Shown here one piece after another: positions 17,168 through 24,675 of a DNA stretch of 64,000 nucleotides. Every line of letters starts with the position of its first letter. The first letter of the stretch is position 1. Source of the stretch: Amylibacter sp. IMCC11727 (GTDB lineage Bacteria > Pseudomonadota > Alphaproteobacteria > Rhodobacterales > Rhodobacteraceae); the NCBI RefSeq assembly GCF_029854195.1, contig NZ_CP122960.1:1370001-1434000 (forward strand), written 5' to 3'. The notes beneath the pieces are model-generated. The model made no database searches. It had not been told where the DNA came from and saw only the letters and a list, made by a program, of their open reading frames with translations. Both the position numbers and the translations under genes were made by a program.

Positions 17168-17230
17168 GCCCCCGACCTGATCGGGGGCCTCTCTCTGGTT
17201 CATTAGCAGGTTCCCGATCGAGTCGGGGAC
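17168..17230. terminator. two hairpins between convergent genes
   Basis: GCCCCCGA/TCGGGGGC (17168-17175 with 17181-17188, loop CCTGA) and GTTCCCGA/TCGGGGAC (17210-17217 with 17223-17230, loop TCGAG, one G-U pair) share the CCCGA...TCGGG core. They sit between convergent genes ending at 17135 and 17252 and probably terminate both. Neither has a good T-run. Confidence 0.55.
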
Positions 17231-17251
17231 GTTTCAAATGACGTAACTAAC

Positions 17252-18247
17252 TCACCCCACCTCAATCACAACCTTCCCCAGAACCTTCCGATCCTCCAGC
17301 ATCTTCAACGCATCTGCCGCGTCCTCCAAAGGAAATCGTGCGGAAATCTGCGGCTTAATCAGCCCCTTACCCCACCACTCAAACAGCTCCGCCAAATTCG
17401 CCTGATGCACATCGGGCTCCATCCGCGTGAATGCGCCCCAGAACACGCCCACCACCTGACAGTTCTTCAACAGCGTCAGGTTCAGCGGCAATTTCGGTAT
17501 CCCCGCAGGGAAGCCAATCACAAGGAACCGACCTTCCCAAGCCAGTGCGCGCACCGCAGGTTCTGCATAATTGCCACCCACCGCGTCATAAACAACGTTT
17601 ACACCGCCTGGCCCCGCCACTTCCTTAATCGCGCCCGAAAACGCCTTCTGCGCATCGCGGTCCATTTCGCGGGGATAGATAATCGTCTCATCCGCCCCCA
17701 AACCCTTACAAAATGCCGCCTTTTCCTCAGACGACACCGCCGCGATCACTTTCGCGCCCATGGCTTTGCCCAGCTCAATCGCCGCGGCCCCCACGCCACC
17801 AGCGGCCCCAAGGATCAGCAAGGTCTCGCCCTCTTTCAACTGCGCACGCTGTTTCAGCGCATAATGCGACGTCCCATAGGTCAGAATGAAACAAGACGCC
17901 TGATCATAAGGCATGTCATCAGGGATCGGCACGACACCCGATTTATGCGCCACCACATGCGTGGCAAACCCATTAAACCCCGGTACCGCCAACACACGTT
18001 GCCCCACGCTCAAATGCGTCACGCCCTCACCAACGGCCTCAATATCCCCCGCAACTTCGCCCCCTGGCGCAAACGGGCGCGGTGGCTTCATCTGGTACAA
18101 ATCGCGAATGATCAGTGTGTCAGGAAAATTCACCCCCGCCGCGCGCACACGGATCACCACTTCGCCCTTTTTCGGGTTTGGTGTTTCGGCCTCCGTCATC
18201 ACGAGCGCATCTGGCCCACCCACGTCTACACTCATCATCGCTCGCAT
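17252..18247 (-). CDS. NADPH:quinone oxidoreductase-like MDR protein
   Basis: A 331-residue zinc-free MDR protein of the QOR/Zta1 type. The N-terminal domain shows VNFPDTLIIRDLYQ and PFAPGGEVAGDIEAVG; the NADP site is GAAGGVGAAAIELGKAMGA near 145-163. Family members reduce quinones or the double bond of acryloyl-CoA and related enones (e.g. AcuI), and this protein could act on either. AcuI itself is usually shorter in its N-terminal part, so I do not assign that name. The gene is divergent from the acyl-CoA dehydrogenase operon across 130 bases, which suggests a shared regulatory region and a link to that pathway. Confidence 0.88.
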   Translation of the reverse strand: MRAMMSVDVGGPDALVMTEAETPNPKKGEVVIRVRAAGVNFPDTLIIRDLYQMKPPRPFAPGGEVAGDIEAVGEGVTHLSVGQRVLAVPGFNGFATHVVAHKSGVVPIPDDMPYDQASCFILTYGTSHYALKQRAQLKEGETLLILGAAGGVGAAAIELGKAMGAKVIAAVSSEEKAAFCKGLGADETIIYPREMDRDAQKAFSGAIKEVAGPGGVNVVYDAVGGNYAEPAVRALAWEGRFLVIGFPAGIPKLPLNLTLLKNCQVVGVFWGAFTRMEPDVHQANLAELFEWWGKGLIKPQISARFPLEDAADALKMLEDRKVLGKVVIEVG

Positions 18248-18377
18248 ATCTGCACTCCCAATTCTAAAATGACGTTACATCACCACCCACGATTGGGGGG
18301 TGCCCGCGTCTTGTCAACGCACAAGTGGAATGTAATTCTGCACAGCGGAACATGACGCTGCGTTTTGGGAGGAACCG

Positions 18378-19550
18378 ATGCCATTTGATACGACCAGCAT
18401 GGATACATTCCGTGCGGACATCCGCACATGGCTTGCCGAAAACTGCCCCGACGGCGTGCGCGACGGCGACATGACCCAAGATGCAATCTGCTGGGGTGGC
18501 AAGAATTTCAAATTCGAATCTGATGACCAAAAGCAGTGGATGGAGGTGTGCGCCGCAAATGGCCTCACATGCCCAACATGGCCCGTTGAATATGGCGGGG
18601 GTGGCTTCACCCGCGACCAAGAAAAGGTCTGGCTCGAAGAGTTAGAGGCCATTGACGCCCGCATGCCGCTCCTCTCCTTCGGCATTTGGATGCTCGGCCC
18701 TGCGCTCTTGCACTTCGGCTCCCATGAACAAAAACTCCACTACCTCCCACCGATCTGCCGCGGCGAAATCCGCTGGTGCCAAGGCTACTCTGAACCAGGT
18801 GCAGGCTCTGATCTGGCAAACGTGCAATCCAAAGGCGAAGACAAAGGCGACCATTGGCTCGTCAACGGCCAAAAGGTCTGGACCTCCTACGCGGATAAGG
18901 CGGATTGGATATTCGCGCTCATCCGCACCGATTCCGATGCCCCGAAACACAAAGGCATTTCGTTCCTGCTGTTCGACATGCACGGCGGCGGCGTCACCAC
19001 ACGCCCGATCAAGCTCATCTCTGGCGCTTCGCCCTTTTGCGAAACCTTCTTTGACGATGTGAAAGTCCCCAAAGACCAGATCGTCGGCGAAGAAAACAAA
19101 GGCTGGGATGTTGCGAAATATCTCCTGACCCACGAACGCGAAATGATCTCTGGATCTGGCTCTTCACGTGGGGCAGGGCGCTCGCTCGGCAAAGTTTTGT
19201 CAGACGCAAACAACGGCGCCATGGACGCCACCCTGCGGGCCGAAGCCATGGCGGTAGATATCGAAGAAATGGCCGTCGAACTCACGATTGAACGCTACAA
19301 AGACCAAGCCGCAGGCGGCCAAGGAGTCGGCGATGCCTCTGCCATGCTGAAATACGCCGGCACGGAACTCAACAAACGCAAACACGAGTTGTTCATGTCC
19401 GCAGGCGGCTCTACCGCGCTCGAATGGGACGGTGCCACAGGCTCACTGCCCGCCGACTGGCTGCGCACCAAGGCCAACTCAATCGAGGGCGGCACATCCG
19501 AAGTCATGCTCTCAATCCTCTCAAAACGCGTTCTTGGGCTACCAGGGTAA
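18378..19550 (+). CDS. acyl-CoA dehydrogenase, catalytic-type subunit of a pair
   Basis: A 390-residue FAD flavoprotein that introduces an alpha,beta double bond into an acyl-CoA. The FAD/substrate motif WCQGYSEPGAGSDLANVQ is near residue 135 and a C-terminal SIEGGTSEVMLSIL keeps the glutamate in the position of the catalytic base. It starts an operon with a good GGGAGGA ribosome site, 12 bases before a second, smaller acyl-CoA dehydrogenase gene that lacks this glutamate. This arrangement matches the heteromeric alpha2beta2 acyl-CoA dehydrogenases known from steroid side-chain and similar branched-chain degradation. The chain handled here is unknown. Confidence 0.9.
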   Translation: MPFDTTSMDTFRADIRTWLAENCPDGVRDGDMTQDAICWGGKNFKFESDDQKQWMEVCAANGLTCPTWPVEYGGGGFTRDQEKVWLEELEAIDARMPLLSFGIWMLGPALLHFGSHEQKLHYLPPICRGEIRWCQGYSEPGAGSDLANVQSKGEDKGDHWLVNGQKVWTSYADKADWIFALIRTDSDAPKHKGISFLLFDMHGGGVTTRPIKLISGASPFCETFFDDVKVPKDQIVGEENKGWDVAKYLLTHEREMISGSGSSRGAGRSLGKVLSDANNGAMDATLRAEAMAVDIEEMAVELTIERYKDQAAGGQGVGDASAMLKYAGTELNKRKHELFMSAGGSTALEWDGATGSLPADWLRTKANSIEGGTSEVMLSILSKRVLGLPG

Positions 19551-19562
19551 GGGACTGAAATC

Positions 19563-20687
19563 ATGGCAAACTTAACCCTCACCGAAGACGAAACCATGCT
19601 AGTGGACAGCGCGCGCGGCTTTCTGGACAGCGCATCGCCCGTCGAAAAATTCCGCGAACTGCGCGATGCAGGCAAAGCCTATAACCCCGAAATTTGGAAA
19701 CAAATGGCTGATCTCGGCTGGACAGGCGTTCTGGTCCCCGAAGATCAGGGCGGCATCGACATGGGGCATACAGCGGCCAACTTGCTCGCCACTGAAATGG
19801 GCAAAACCCTTGTGTCTAGTCCCTTCATTTCCACCGCCGTCATGGCCGCCACCGCCCTGCGCCAAGTCTCCGACAATCCCCGCGCAGCCGAGGCATTAAA
19901 CCAAATCGCAGCAGGCGAAATCACCTACGGCCTTGCCATCGACGAAGGTCCAAAGCATTCGCCTGATTGCACCATGATGGAAGCCAAAAAAGTCGGCAAC
20001 GGGTTTGAACTCTCAGGCGATAAAACCTTCGTTGTGGACGGTGCAAACGCGGACCGCTTGCTCGTCCTTGCGCGCACTGGCGACGGCGACGCGCTCACCC
20101 TGTTCGATATCCCAGCGGATCGCGCAGGCATCACCCGTACCACACAAAACATGATCGATGCACGGGATTCCGCCGCTATCAACTTCGACAAAGTCGAAGC
20201 CACAGGCGAAGACATCATCGGCTCCGTCGACAACGCCATGGACGTGCTGAAACCTGCGCTCAACGCGGGTGCGGCAGCCTTATCCGCTGAAATGATCGGC
20301 TTGTCCTCTGGCGCCTTCGGCATGACCGTTGGCTACCTGCAAGAACGCAAACAATTCGGCATCGTCATCGGCCAATTTCAGGCGCTGCAACACCGCGCCG
20401 CACACCTGTGGTCCGAAATCGAAGTCACGGCCTCCACCATCCTGAACGCTGGCCGCATGCTCGACGAAGACCCAGAAAACGCAGAACTTGCCGTGTCCCT
20501 TGCCAAAGCACGGGCCTCGCAAACCGCGAAACTCGCGGTCGTGGAAGGCGTGCAAATGCACGGCGGCATCGGCATGACCGACGCATTCGACATGGGCTTT
20601 TTCATGAAACGCGCCCGCGTTGCACAGGAATGGTTGGGTGATTACGGCTATCACGCGGAGAAGATTGCGACGGCCAAAGGATATTAA
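19563..20687 (+). CDS. acyl-CoA dehydrogenase, partner subunit lacking the catalytic glutamate
   Basis: A 374-residue acyl-CoA dehydrogenase fold protein (N-terminal helices, AFGMTVGYLQERKQFG, QMHGGIGMTDAFDMGFFMKR). The C-terminus ends soon after EWLGDYGYHAEKIA and has no EGT-like glutamate motif. In two-subunit acyl-CoA dehydrogenases one chain carries the base and the other contributes to FAD binding; this looks like the latter. It begins 12 bases after the first subunit and is followed by a 104-base structured gap before the SDR gene. A stand-alone role is unlikely but not excluded. Confidence 0.88.
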   Translation: MANLTLTEDETMLVDSARGFLDSASPVEKFRELRDAGKAYNPEIWKQMADLGWTGVLVPEDQGGIDMGHTAANLLATEMGKTLVSSPFISTAVMAATALRQVSDNPRAAEALNQIAAGEITYGLAIDEGPKHSPDCTMMEAKKVGNGFELSGDKTFVVDGANADRLLVLARTGDGDALTLFDIPADRAGITRTTQNMIDARDSAAINFDKVEATGEDIIGSVDNAMDVLKPALNAGAAALSAEMIGLSSGAFGMTVGYLQERKQFGIVIGQFQALQHRAAHLWSEIEVTASTILNAGRMLDEDPENAELAVSLAKARASQTAKLAVVEGVQMHGGIGMTDAFDMGFFMKRARVAQEWLGDYGYHAEKIATAKGY

Positions 20688-20694
20688 CAAAGGG

Positions 20695-20767
20695 CAGCGC
20701 TAACCTCGGGTGGCGCGAATGCGCCTCCCATGGGGGAGGTCGGCGCAGCCCGGCTTTGCCGGGCAAA
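20695..20767. repeat. structured intergenic palindromic element
   Basis: A run of three nested hairpins fills the gap between the dehydrogenase and SDR genes: GGCGC/GCGCC (20712-20716, 20721-20725), CCTCCC/GGGAGG (20724-20729, 20734-20739; alternative to the first) and GCCCGG/CCGGGC (20748-20753, 20759-20764) followed by AAAAAG. Flanking GCGC...ACCTC and GAGGT...GCGC can pair outside. It resembles a REP-type repeat or an RNA-processing element inside an operon. Confidence 0.5.
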
Positions 20768-20791
20768 AAGACACAGATAAGGACCACATGA

Positions 20792-21715
20792 ATGACCATC
20801 GAATTTAACAACCAAGTCGCCATCGTCACAGGTGCAGGCATCGGCCTTGGTCGCGAACATGCGCTGGGCCTCGCCAAGCGCGGCGCAAAGGTCGTTGTCA
20901 ACGATCTGGGTGCAGCCCAAGACGGGCAGGGCCAATCCACCTCCGCCGCTGACAGTGTGGTTGCTGAAATCATCGCCATGGGTGGCGAAGCCATGGCGCA
21001 CGGCGCAGATGTTTCGAACGAATCCCAAGTCAAAGACATGGTTCAACAAACCATGGACAAATGGGGCCGTATCGACATCCTGATCAACAACGCAGGCATC
21101 CTACGGGACAAGACCTTCGCCAAGATGAGCCTCGATGACTTCAAAAAAGTCGTCGATGTACACCTGATCGGTACGGCCACTGTGACCCACACCGTTTGGC
21201 CGATCATGCGCGAACAAGGCTATGGCCGCATCGTTCTAACGGCCTCCAGTTCGGGTCTCTACGGCAACTTCGGCCAATCCAACTATGGCGCGGCCAAAGC
21301 CGCCATGATGGGCTTGATGAACGTGCTGCATCTGGAAGGCGCGCGCGACAACATCCGCGTCAACGTCCTCGCCCCCACCGCCACAACCCGCATGACCGAA
21401 GAGCTGTTTTCGCCCGAAGTGGGCGAACTCCTCGACCCTGCCACCATCACACCAGGCGTTCTTTACCTCGTGTCCGAAAACGCCCCATCGCGGGTGATCA
21501 TGGGCGCAGGCGGCGGCTCTTTCGCGCAAACCCGCGTCTATGAGACCAAGGGCATCACCCTTGCAGGCGACGACATTACCCCCGAAAACGTGGCCGCCCA
21601 ATGGGATCAAATCACTGATCCGGACGGCCAAGAAATCCTCACCCAAGCCTTTGAACAAACAGGTAAATACGCCAAAAACGCTGCCCAATTGGCTGGCGTC
21701 AAACTCGAAAAGTAA
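20792..21715 (+). CDS. SDR-type (3R)-hydroxyacyl-CoA dehydrogenase, MFE-2-like
   Basis: A 307-residue short-chain dehydrogenase with the longer form seen in the dehydrogenase part of peroxisomal multifunctional enzyme type 2. The cofactor motif TGAGIGLGR is at 13-21, NNAG is at about 97-100, and the catalytic Tyr and Lys are in SNYGAAKAAMMG. The insert GAAQDGQGQSTSAADSVV after the second strand and the C-terminal extension (about 60 residues past PTATTRMTEEL) are typical of that group. It should oxidise a hydroxyacyl-CoA to the 3-keto form with NAD(P). The ATG at 20792 has AAGGA upstream. It sits between an acyl-CoA dehydrogenase pair and a thiolase, which supports a beta-oxidation role. No hydratase of MaoC type is adjacent, so that step must be supplied elsewhere. 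Confidence 0.9.
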   Translation: MTIEFNNQVAIVTGAGIGLGREHALGLAKRGAKVVVNDLGAAQDGQGQSTSAADSVVAEIIAMGGEAMAHGADVSNESQVKDMVQQTMDKWGRIDILINNAGILRDKTFAKMSLDDFKKVVDVHLIGTATVTHTVWPIMREQGYGRIVLTASSSGLYGNFGQSNYGAAKAAMMGLMNVLHLEGARDNIRVNVLAPTATTRMTEELFSPEVGELLDPATITPGVLYLVSENAPSRVIMGAGGGSFAQTRVYETKGITLAGDDITPENVAAQWDQITDPDGQEILTQAFEQTGKYAKNAAQLAGVKLEK

Positions 21716-21726
21716 AGGAATACATC

Positions 21727-22923
21727 ATGCGTGACGCAGTCATCGTTTCAACCGCTCGGACCCCAATCGGCAAAGCCTACCGCGGCGCTTTCAACGCCAC
21801 ACCTGGCCAACAACTCGCGGGCCACGCGGTTGAACACGCCGTAAAACGCGCAGGTATCGAAGGGGCTGAAGTGGACGATCTCATTATGGGTGCCGCGATC
21901 CAGCAAGGCTCCACAGGCACCAACGTCGCCCGCCAAGCCGCCATCCGCGCAGGCCTCGGCGTCACGGTTCCGGGCATGTCGCTCGATCGTCAGTGTGCCT
22001 CTGGCATGATGGCCATCGCCACGGCGGCCAAGCAAGTGATCACCGACAACATGGATATCGTTGTGGGCGGCGGTGTTGAATCCGTGTCCACCGTGCAAGG
22101 CCCCAAAATGTTTGTTGAGGGCGACCCGTGGATGAAAGAAAACCAGCCCGACATGTACATGTCCATGCTCGAAACCGCCGAAACCGTGGCCGCCCGCTAC
22201 GGCGTCACCCGCGAAGACCAAGACGCCTACGCCGCTCAATCCCAAGAGCGCACGCATCTGGCCCAACAGGCAGGCGCGTTCGACGATGAAATCGTGCCCA
22301 TGACCTCTGTTATGAAGGTGATGAACAAAGAAACCAAAGAAGTCACAGAACACGAAGTCACTCTTGAAAAAGACGAAGGCAACCGCCCAGGCACCACAGC
22401 AGAATCCCTCGCAGGATTGCAGCCTGTGTTCAAAGACGGCCTCGTCATCAAAGAAGGCAAGTTCATCACCGCTGGCAACGCGTCCCAACTGTCTGACGGC
22501 GCATCTGCATCTGTCGTGATGGAAGCCAAAGTCGCCGAGAAAAAGGGCTTGCAGCCGCTTGGCCGCTACGTTGGCATGATGGCCGCTGGCTTGAAGCCTG
22601 ATGAAATGGGCATCGGTCCAATCTACGCCGTGCCAAAACTGCTCAAGGCGCATGGGTTGACTGTGGATGATATCGACCTCTGGGAATTCAACGAAGCCTT
22701 CGCCGTTCAGGTGTTGCATTCCGCCCGCACCATCGGCATCCCGAACGAGCTGATGAATGTGAACGGCGGCGCAATTTCCATCGGCCACCCCTACGGCATG
22801 TCAGGGGCCCGCATGGTCGGCCACGCCCTGATCGAAGGCAAACGCCGCAACGCCAAATACGTCGTTTGCACCATGTGTGTCGGCGGCGGCATGGGCGCTG
22901 CTGGTTTGTTTGAAGTCCTTTAA
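21727..22923 (+). CDS. acetyl-CoA C-acyltransferase (thiolase)
   Basis: A 398-residue thiolase that cleaves 3-ketoacyl-CoA with CoA. The nucleophilic cysteine is in LDRQCASGMMAIA near residue 88. The active-site His lies in GGAISIGHPYGMSG near 350 and the second cysteine in VCTMCVGGGMGAAG at the end. The start RDAVIVSTARTPIGKAYRG is the classical thiolase N-terminus. It lies 11 bases after the SDR gene with AAAGGA upstream, in the order dehydrogenase pair, SDR, thiolase. It could be degradative or, less likely here, biosynthetic. A perfect inverted repeat follows before the next gene. Confidence 0.93.
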   Translation: MRDAVIVSTARTPIGKAYRGAFNATPGQQLAGHAVEHAVKRAGIEGAEVDDLIMGAAIQQGSTGTNVARQAAIRAGLGVTVPGMSLDRQCASGMMAIATAAKQVITDNMDIVVGGGVESVSTVQGPKMFVEGDPWMKENQPDMYMSMLETAETVAARYGVTREDQDAYAAQSQERTHLAQQAGAFDDEIVPMTSVMKVMNKETKEVTEHEVTLEKDEGNRPGTTAESLAGLQPVFKDGLVIKEGKFITAGNASQLSDGASASVVMEAKVAEKKGLQPLGRYVGMMAAGLKPDEMGIGPIYAVPKLLKAHGLTVDDIDLWEFNEAFAVQVLHSARTIGIPNELMNVNGGAISIGHPYGMSGARMVGHALIEGKRRNAKYVVCTMCVGGGMGAAGLFEVL

Positions 22924-22932
22924 GGGTTAATT

Positions 22933-22984
22933 GGCGGGGTGAACCCCGCCCTACCCAAAACCGTAGGGCGGGGTTCACCCCGCC
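22933..22984. repeat. perfect 22-bp inverted repeat (REP-like element)
   Basis: Arms at 22933-22954 and 22963-22984 are perfectly complementary with an 8-base spacer (CCAAAACC). Each arm also folds on itself (GGCGGGGTGAACCCCGCC core). It lies between the thiolase and the next operon gene, 9 bases after the stop. The form is that of a bacterial palindromic repeat pair (BIME/REP) and could limit or stabilise the downstream message. Confidence 0.8.
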
Positions 22985-23010
22985 TTTCACTCCTGAAGAA
23001 AGACGCCAAA

Positions 23011-24012
23011 ATGACCCGCCCATGGAACGCCACACACCCCGACGCCCACCTGCCCAAAGCCCTCCAAGGCCTGCGCATCCCTGCCGTCGGCTCCCCCTTG
23101 TTCATCATCTCGGTCCCCGCACTTGTAATCGCGCAGTGCAAGGCAGGCATCATCGGCTCTTTCCCCGCGCTCAACGCCCGCGAAGGTGAAGGCGAACACC
23201 CACTGCTTGACACATGGCTCACCCAGATCAAAGAAGAACTGGACGCTCACAACCAAGCCAACCCGGACACCCCCGCTGCACCCTATGCCGTGAACCAAAT
23301 CGTTCACCGCTCCAACGGTCGGCTGGAACGGGATATTGAAATCTGTGTAAAACATGAAGTCCCCGTCTGGATCACATCCCTTGGCGCACGGGTCGAAGTC
23401 AACGAAGCCGCCCATTCCTGCGGCGGCATCGTCCTGCACGACATCATCAACAATTTCTTCGCCAAAAAGGCGATTGAAAAGGGCGCAGACGGCCTCATCG
23501 CTGTGGCCGCAGGGGCAGGGGGCCACGCTGGCCCACAATCCCCCTTCGCCCTCATCCAAGAAATCCGCGAATGGTTTGACGGCCCACTGTTGCTGTCAGG
23601 CTCCATCGCCACGGGCAAAGCGGTGCTCGCCGCGCAAGCCATGGGCGCAGACATGGGCTACATCGGCTCCCCTTTCATCGCGACCAAGGAAGCAAACGCA
23701 GTTGAGGGGTACAAAGACGCCATCGTTGACGGCTCCGCTTCCGATATTGTCACCTCCAGCCTGTTCACAGGTGTTTCAGGCAACTACCTTCGCCCGTCGA
23801 TTGAGGCTGCGGGCATGGACCCCGACAATCTACCAAGCGCTGACAGTTCATCCATGAACTTTTCCTCAGGCTCTTCAAAACCCAAAGCATGGAAAGAAAT
23901 CTGGGGCGCAGGGCAAGGCATCGGCGCGGTCAAATCTGTTGAACCCGCTGGCGCGCTCGTGGATCGTATCGCCTCCGAATACCACGCCGCCTTGGCGAAA
24001 CTCTCTGCATAA
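23011..24012 (+). CDS. nitronate monooxygenase family protein (2-nitropropane dioxygenase-like)
   Basis: A 333-residue FMN-dependent TIM-barrel protein. FMN-binding glycines and the catalytic histidine are visible in AAGAGGHAGPQSP. LSGSIATGKAVLAAQAMGADMGYIGSPFIAT is the conserved phosphate-binding end of the barrel (split here between LSGSIATGK and YIGSPFIAT). Known relatives oxidise alkyl nitronates, and others act as enoyl reductases or have unknown roles in acyl-CoA operons. Its place between a thiolase and the ACAD10/11-type kinase gene suggests acyl-CoA-linked chemistry rather than nitroalkane detoxification, but this is inference. ATG 23011 was chosen as the first start after the palindromic repeat; the frame is open through the repeat itself, which is not protein-like. 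Confidence 0.87.
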   Translation: MTRPWNATHPDAHLPKALQGLRIPAVGSPLFIISVPALVIAQCKAGIIGSFPALNAREGEGEHPLLDTWLTQIKEELDAHNQANPDTPAAPYAVNQIVHRSNGRLERDIEICVKHEVPVWITSLGARVEVNEAAHSCGGIVLHDIINNFFAKKAIEKGADGLIAVAAGAGGHAGPQSPFALIQEIREWFDGPLLLSGSIATGKAVLAAQAMGADMGYIGSPFIATKEANAVEGYKDAIVDGSASDIVTSSLFTGVSGNYLRPSIEAAGMDPDNLPSADSSSMNFSSGSSKPKAWKEIWGAGQGIGAVKSVEPAGALVDRIASEYHAALAKLSA

Positions 24013-24666
24013 GTGGCTGAACTCCTTGTCATACGCCACGGCCAAGCCTCTTTTGGGGCTGCCAACTATGACAAACTCTCTGACCTCGGCCATGTGCAAT
24101 CCCAACTGGTGGGCGAGGCCCTCAAAACACGCGGTTGGACCCCTGACCGCGTGGTCATCGGTGGCCAAGTCCGCCACCGCGAAACGCTGGAAGGCATGGG
24201 CTACACGGACGGCGAAATCGAGGTGGACGCAGGCTTTAACGAATACGATTTCCACGATCTGCTTCACGCCCGTTATGATGGCAACGTGCCCGACCTCATC
24301 CTTGGGGATCGCAAAACCCACTTTCGCTCCTTGCGCGAAACCGTCTTTGAATGGCAGGCAGGCGGCCTGCCAAACGCAAACGAGAGCTGGCTTGATTTCA
24401 CCACCCGTATCGAATCTGCCCTGACCAAAGCCACCCGCGAAGGCGCTGAGAAAATACTCGTCGTCTCCTCAGGCGGCGTGATTGGCCAAATCACTGCAAA
24501 TACCGTGGGCGGCCCTGCCAAAATGATGATGACCTTGAATTTGCAGATAAAAAACACGGGCCTAACAAAGTTCATTGTTTCAGGCCCCAAACGGTTCTTA
24601 CACGAATTCAACGCCACCCCGCATCTGGATGTGCCAGAACACGCGGATAAGCTCACCTACAGTTAG
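24013..24666 (+). CDS. histidine phosphatase superfamily protein next to the ACAD11-type kinase
   Basis: A 217-residue protein with the family's opening motif LLVIRHGQASFGA (Arg8-His9-Gly10), a second basic motif in GQVRHRETLEG, and a conserved VVSSGGVIGQI near the end where most members have HGG; here Ser-Gly-Gly replaces it, so the second catalytic histidine may be missing. It starts with GTG directly after the TAA of the preceding gene (TAAGTG), so translation must be coupled. The kinase gene follows after 9 bases. Human ACAD10 carries a phosphatase-like HAD domain beside the same kinase domain, so a phosphatase in this position is suggestive. The substrate is unknown. Confidence 0.85.
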   Translation: MAELLVIRHGQASFGAANYDKLSDLGHVQSQLVGEALKTRGWTPDRVVIGGQVRHRETLEGMGYTDGEIEVDAGFNEYDFHDLLHARYDGNVPDLILGDRKTHFRSLRETVFEWQAGGLPNANESWLDFTTRIESALTKATREGAEKILVVSSGGVIGQITANTVGGPAKMMMTLNLQIKNTGLTKFIVSGPKRFLHEFNATPHLDVPEHADKLTYS

Positions 24667-24675
24667 GGGACTAAA

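Noticed and set aside
17252..18247. AcuI acryloyl-CoA reductase
   Set aside because: It belongs to the same broad MDR superfamily, but the specific AcuI features and a DMSP context are not visible, so only a general call is made.
21748..22788. Long open frame on the strand opposite the thiolase gene
   Set aside because: It is cysteine/histidine/glycine-rich, has no motif and exactly overlies a strong thiolase gene; a shadow of G+C-rich coding sequence.
22933..22984. CRISPR repeat
   Set aside because: Only one pair of inverted arms exists, without spacers or further copies nearby.
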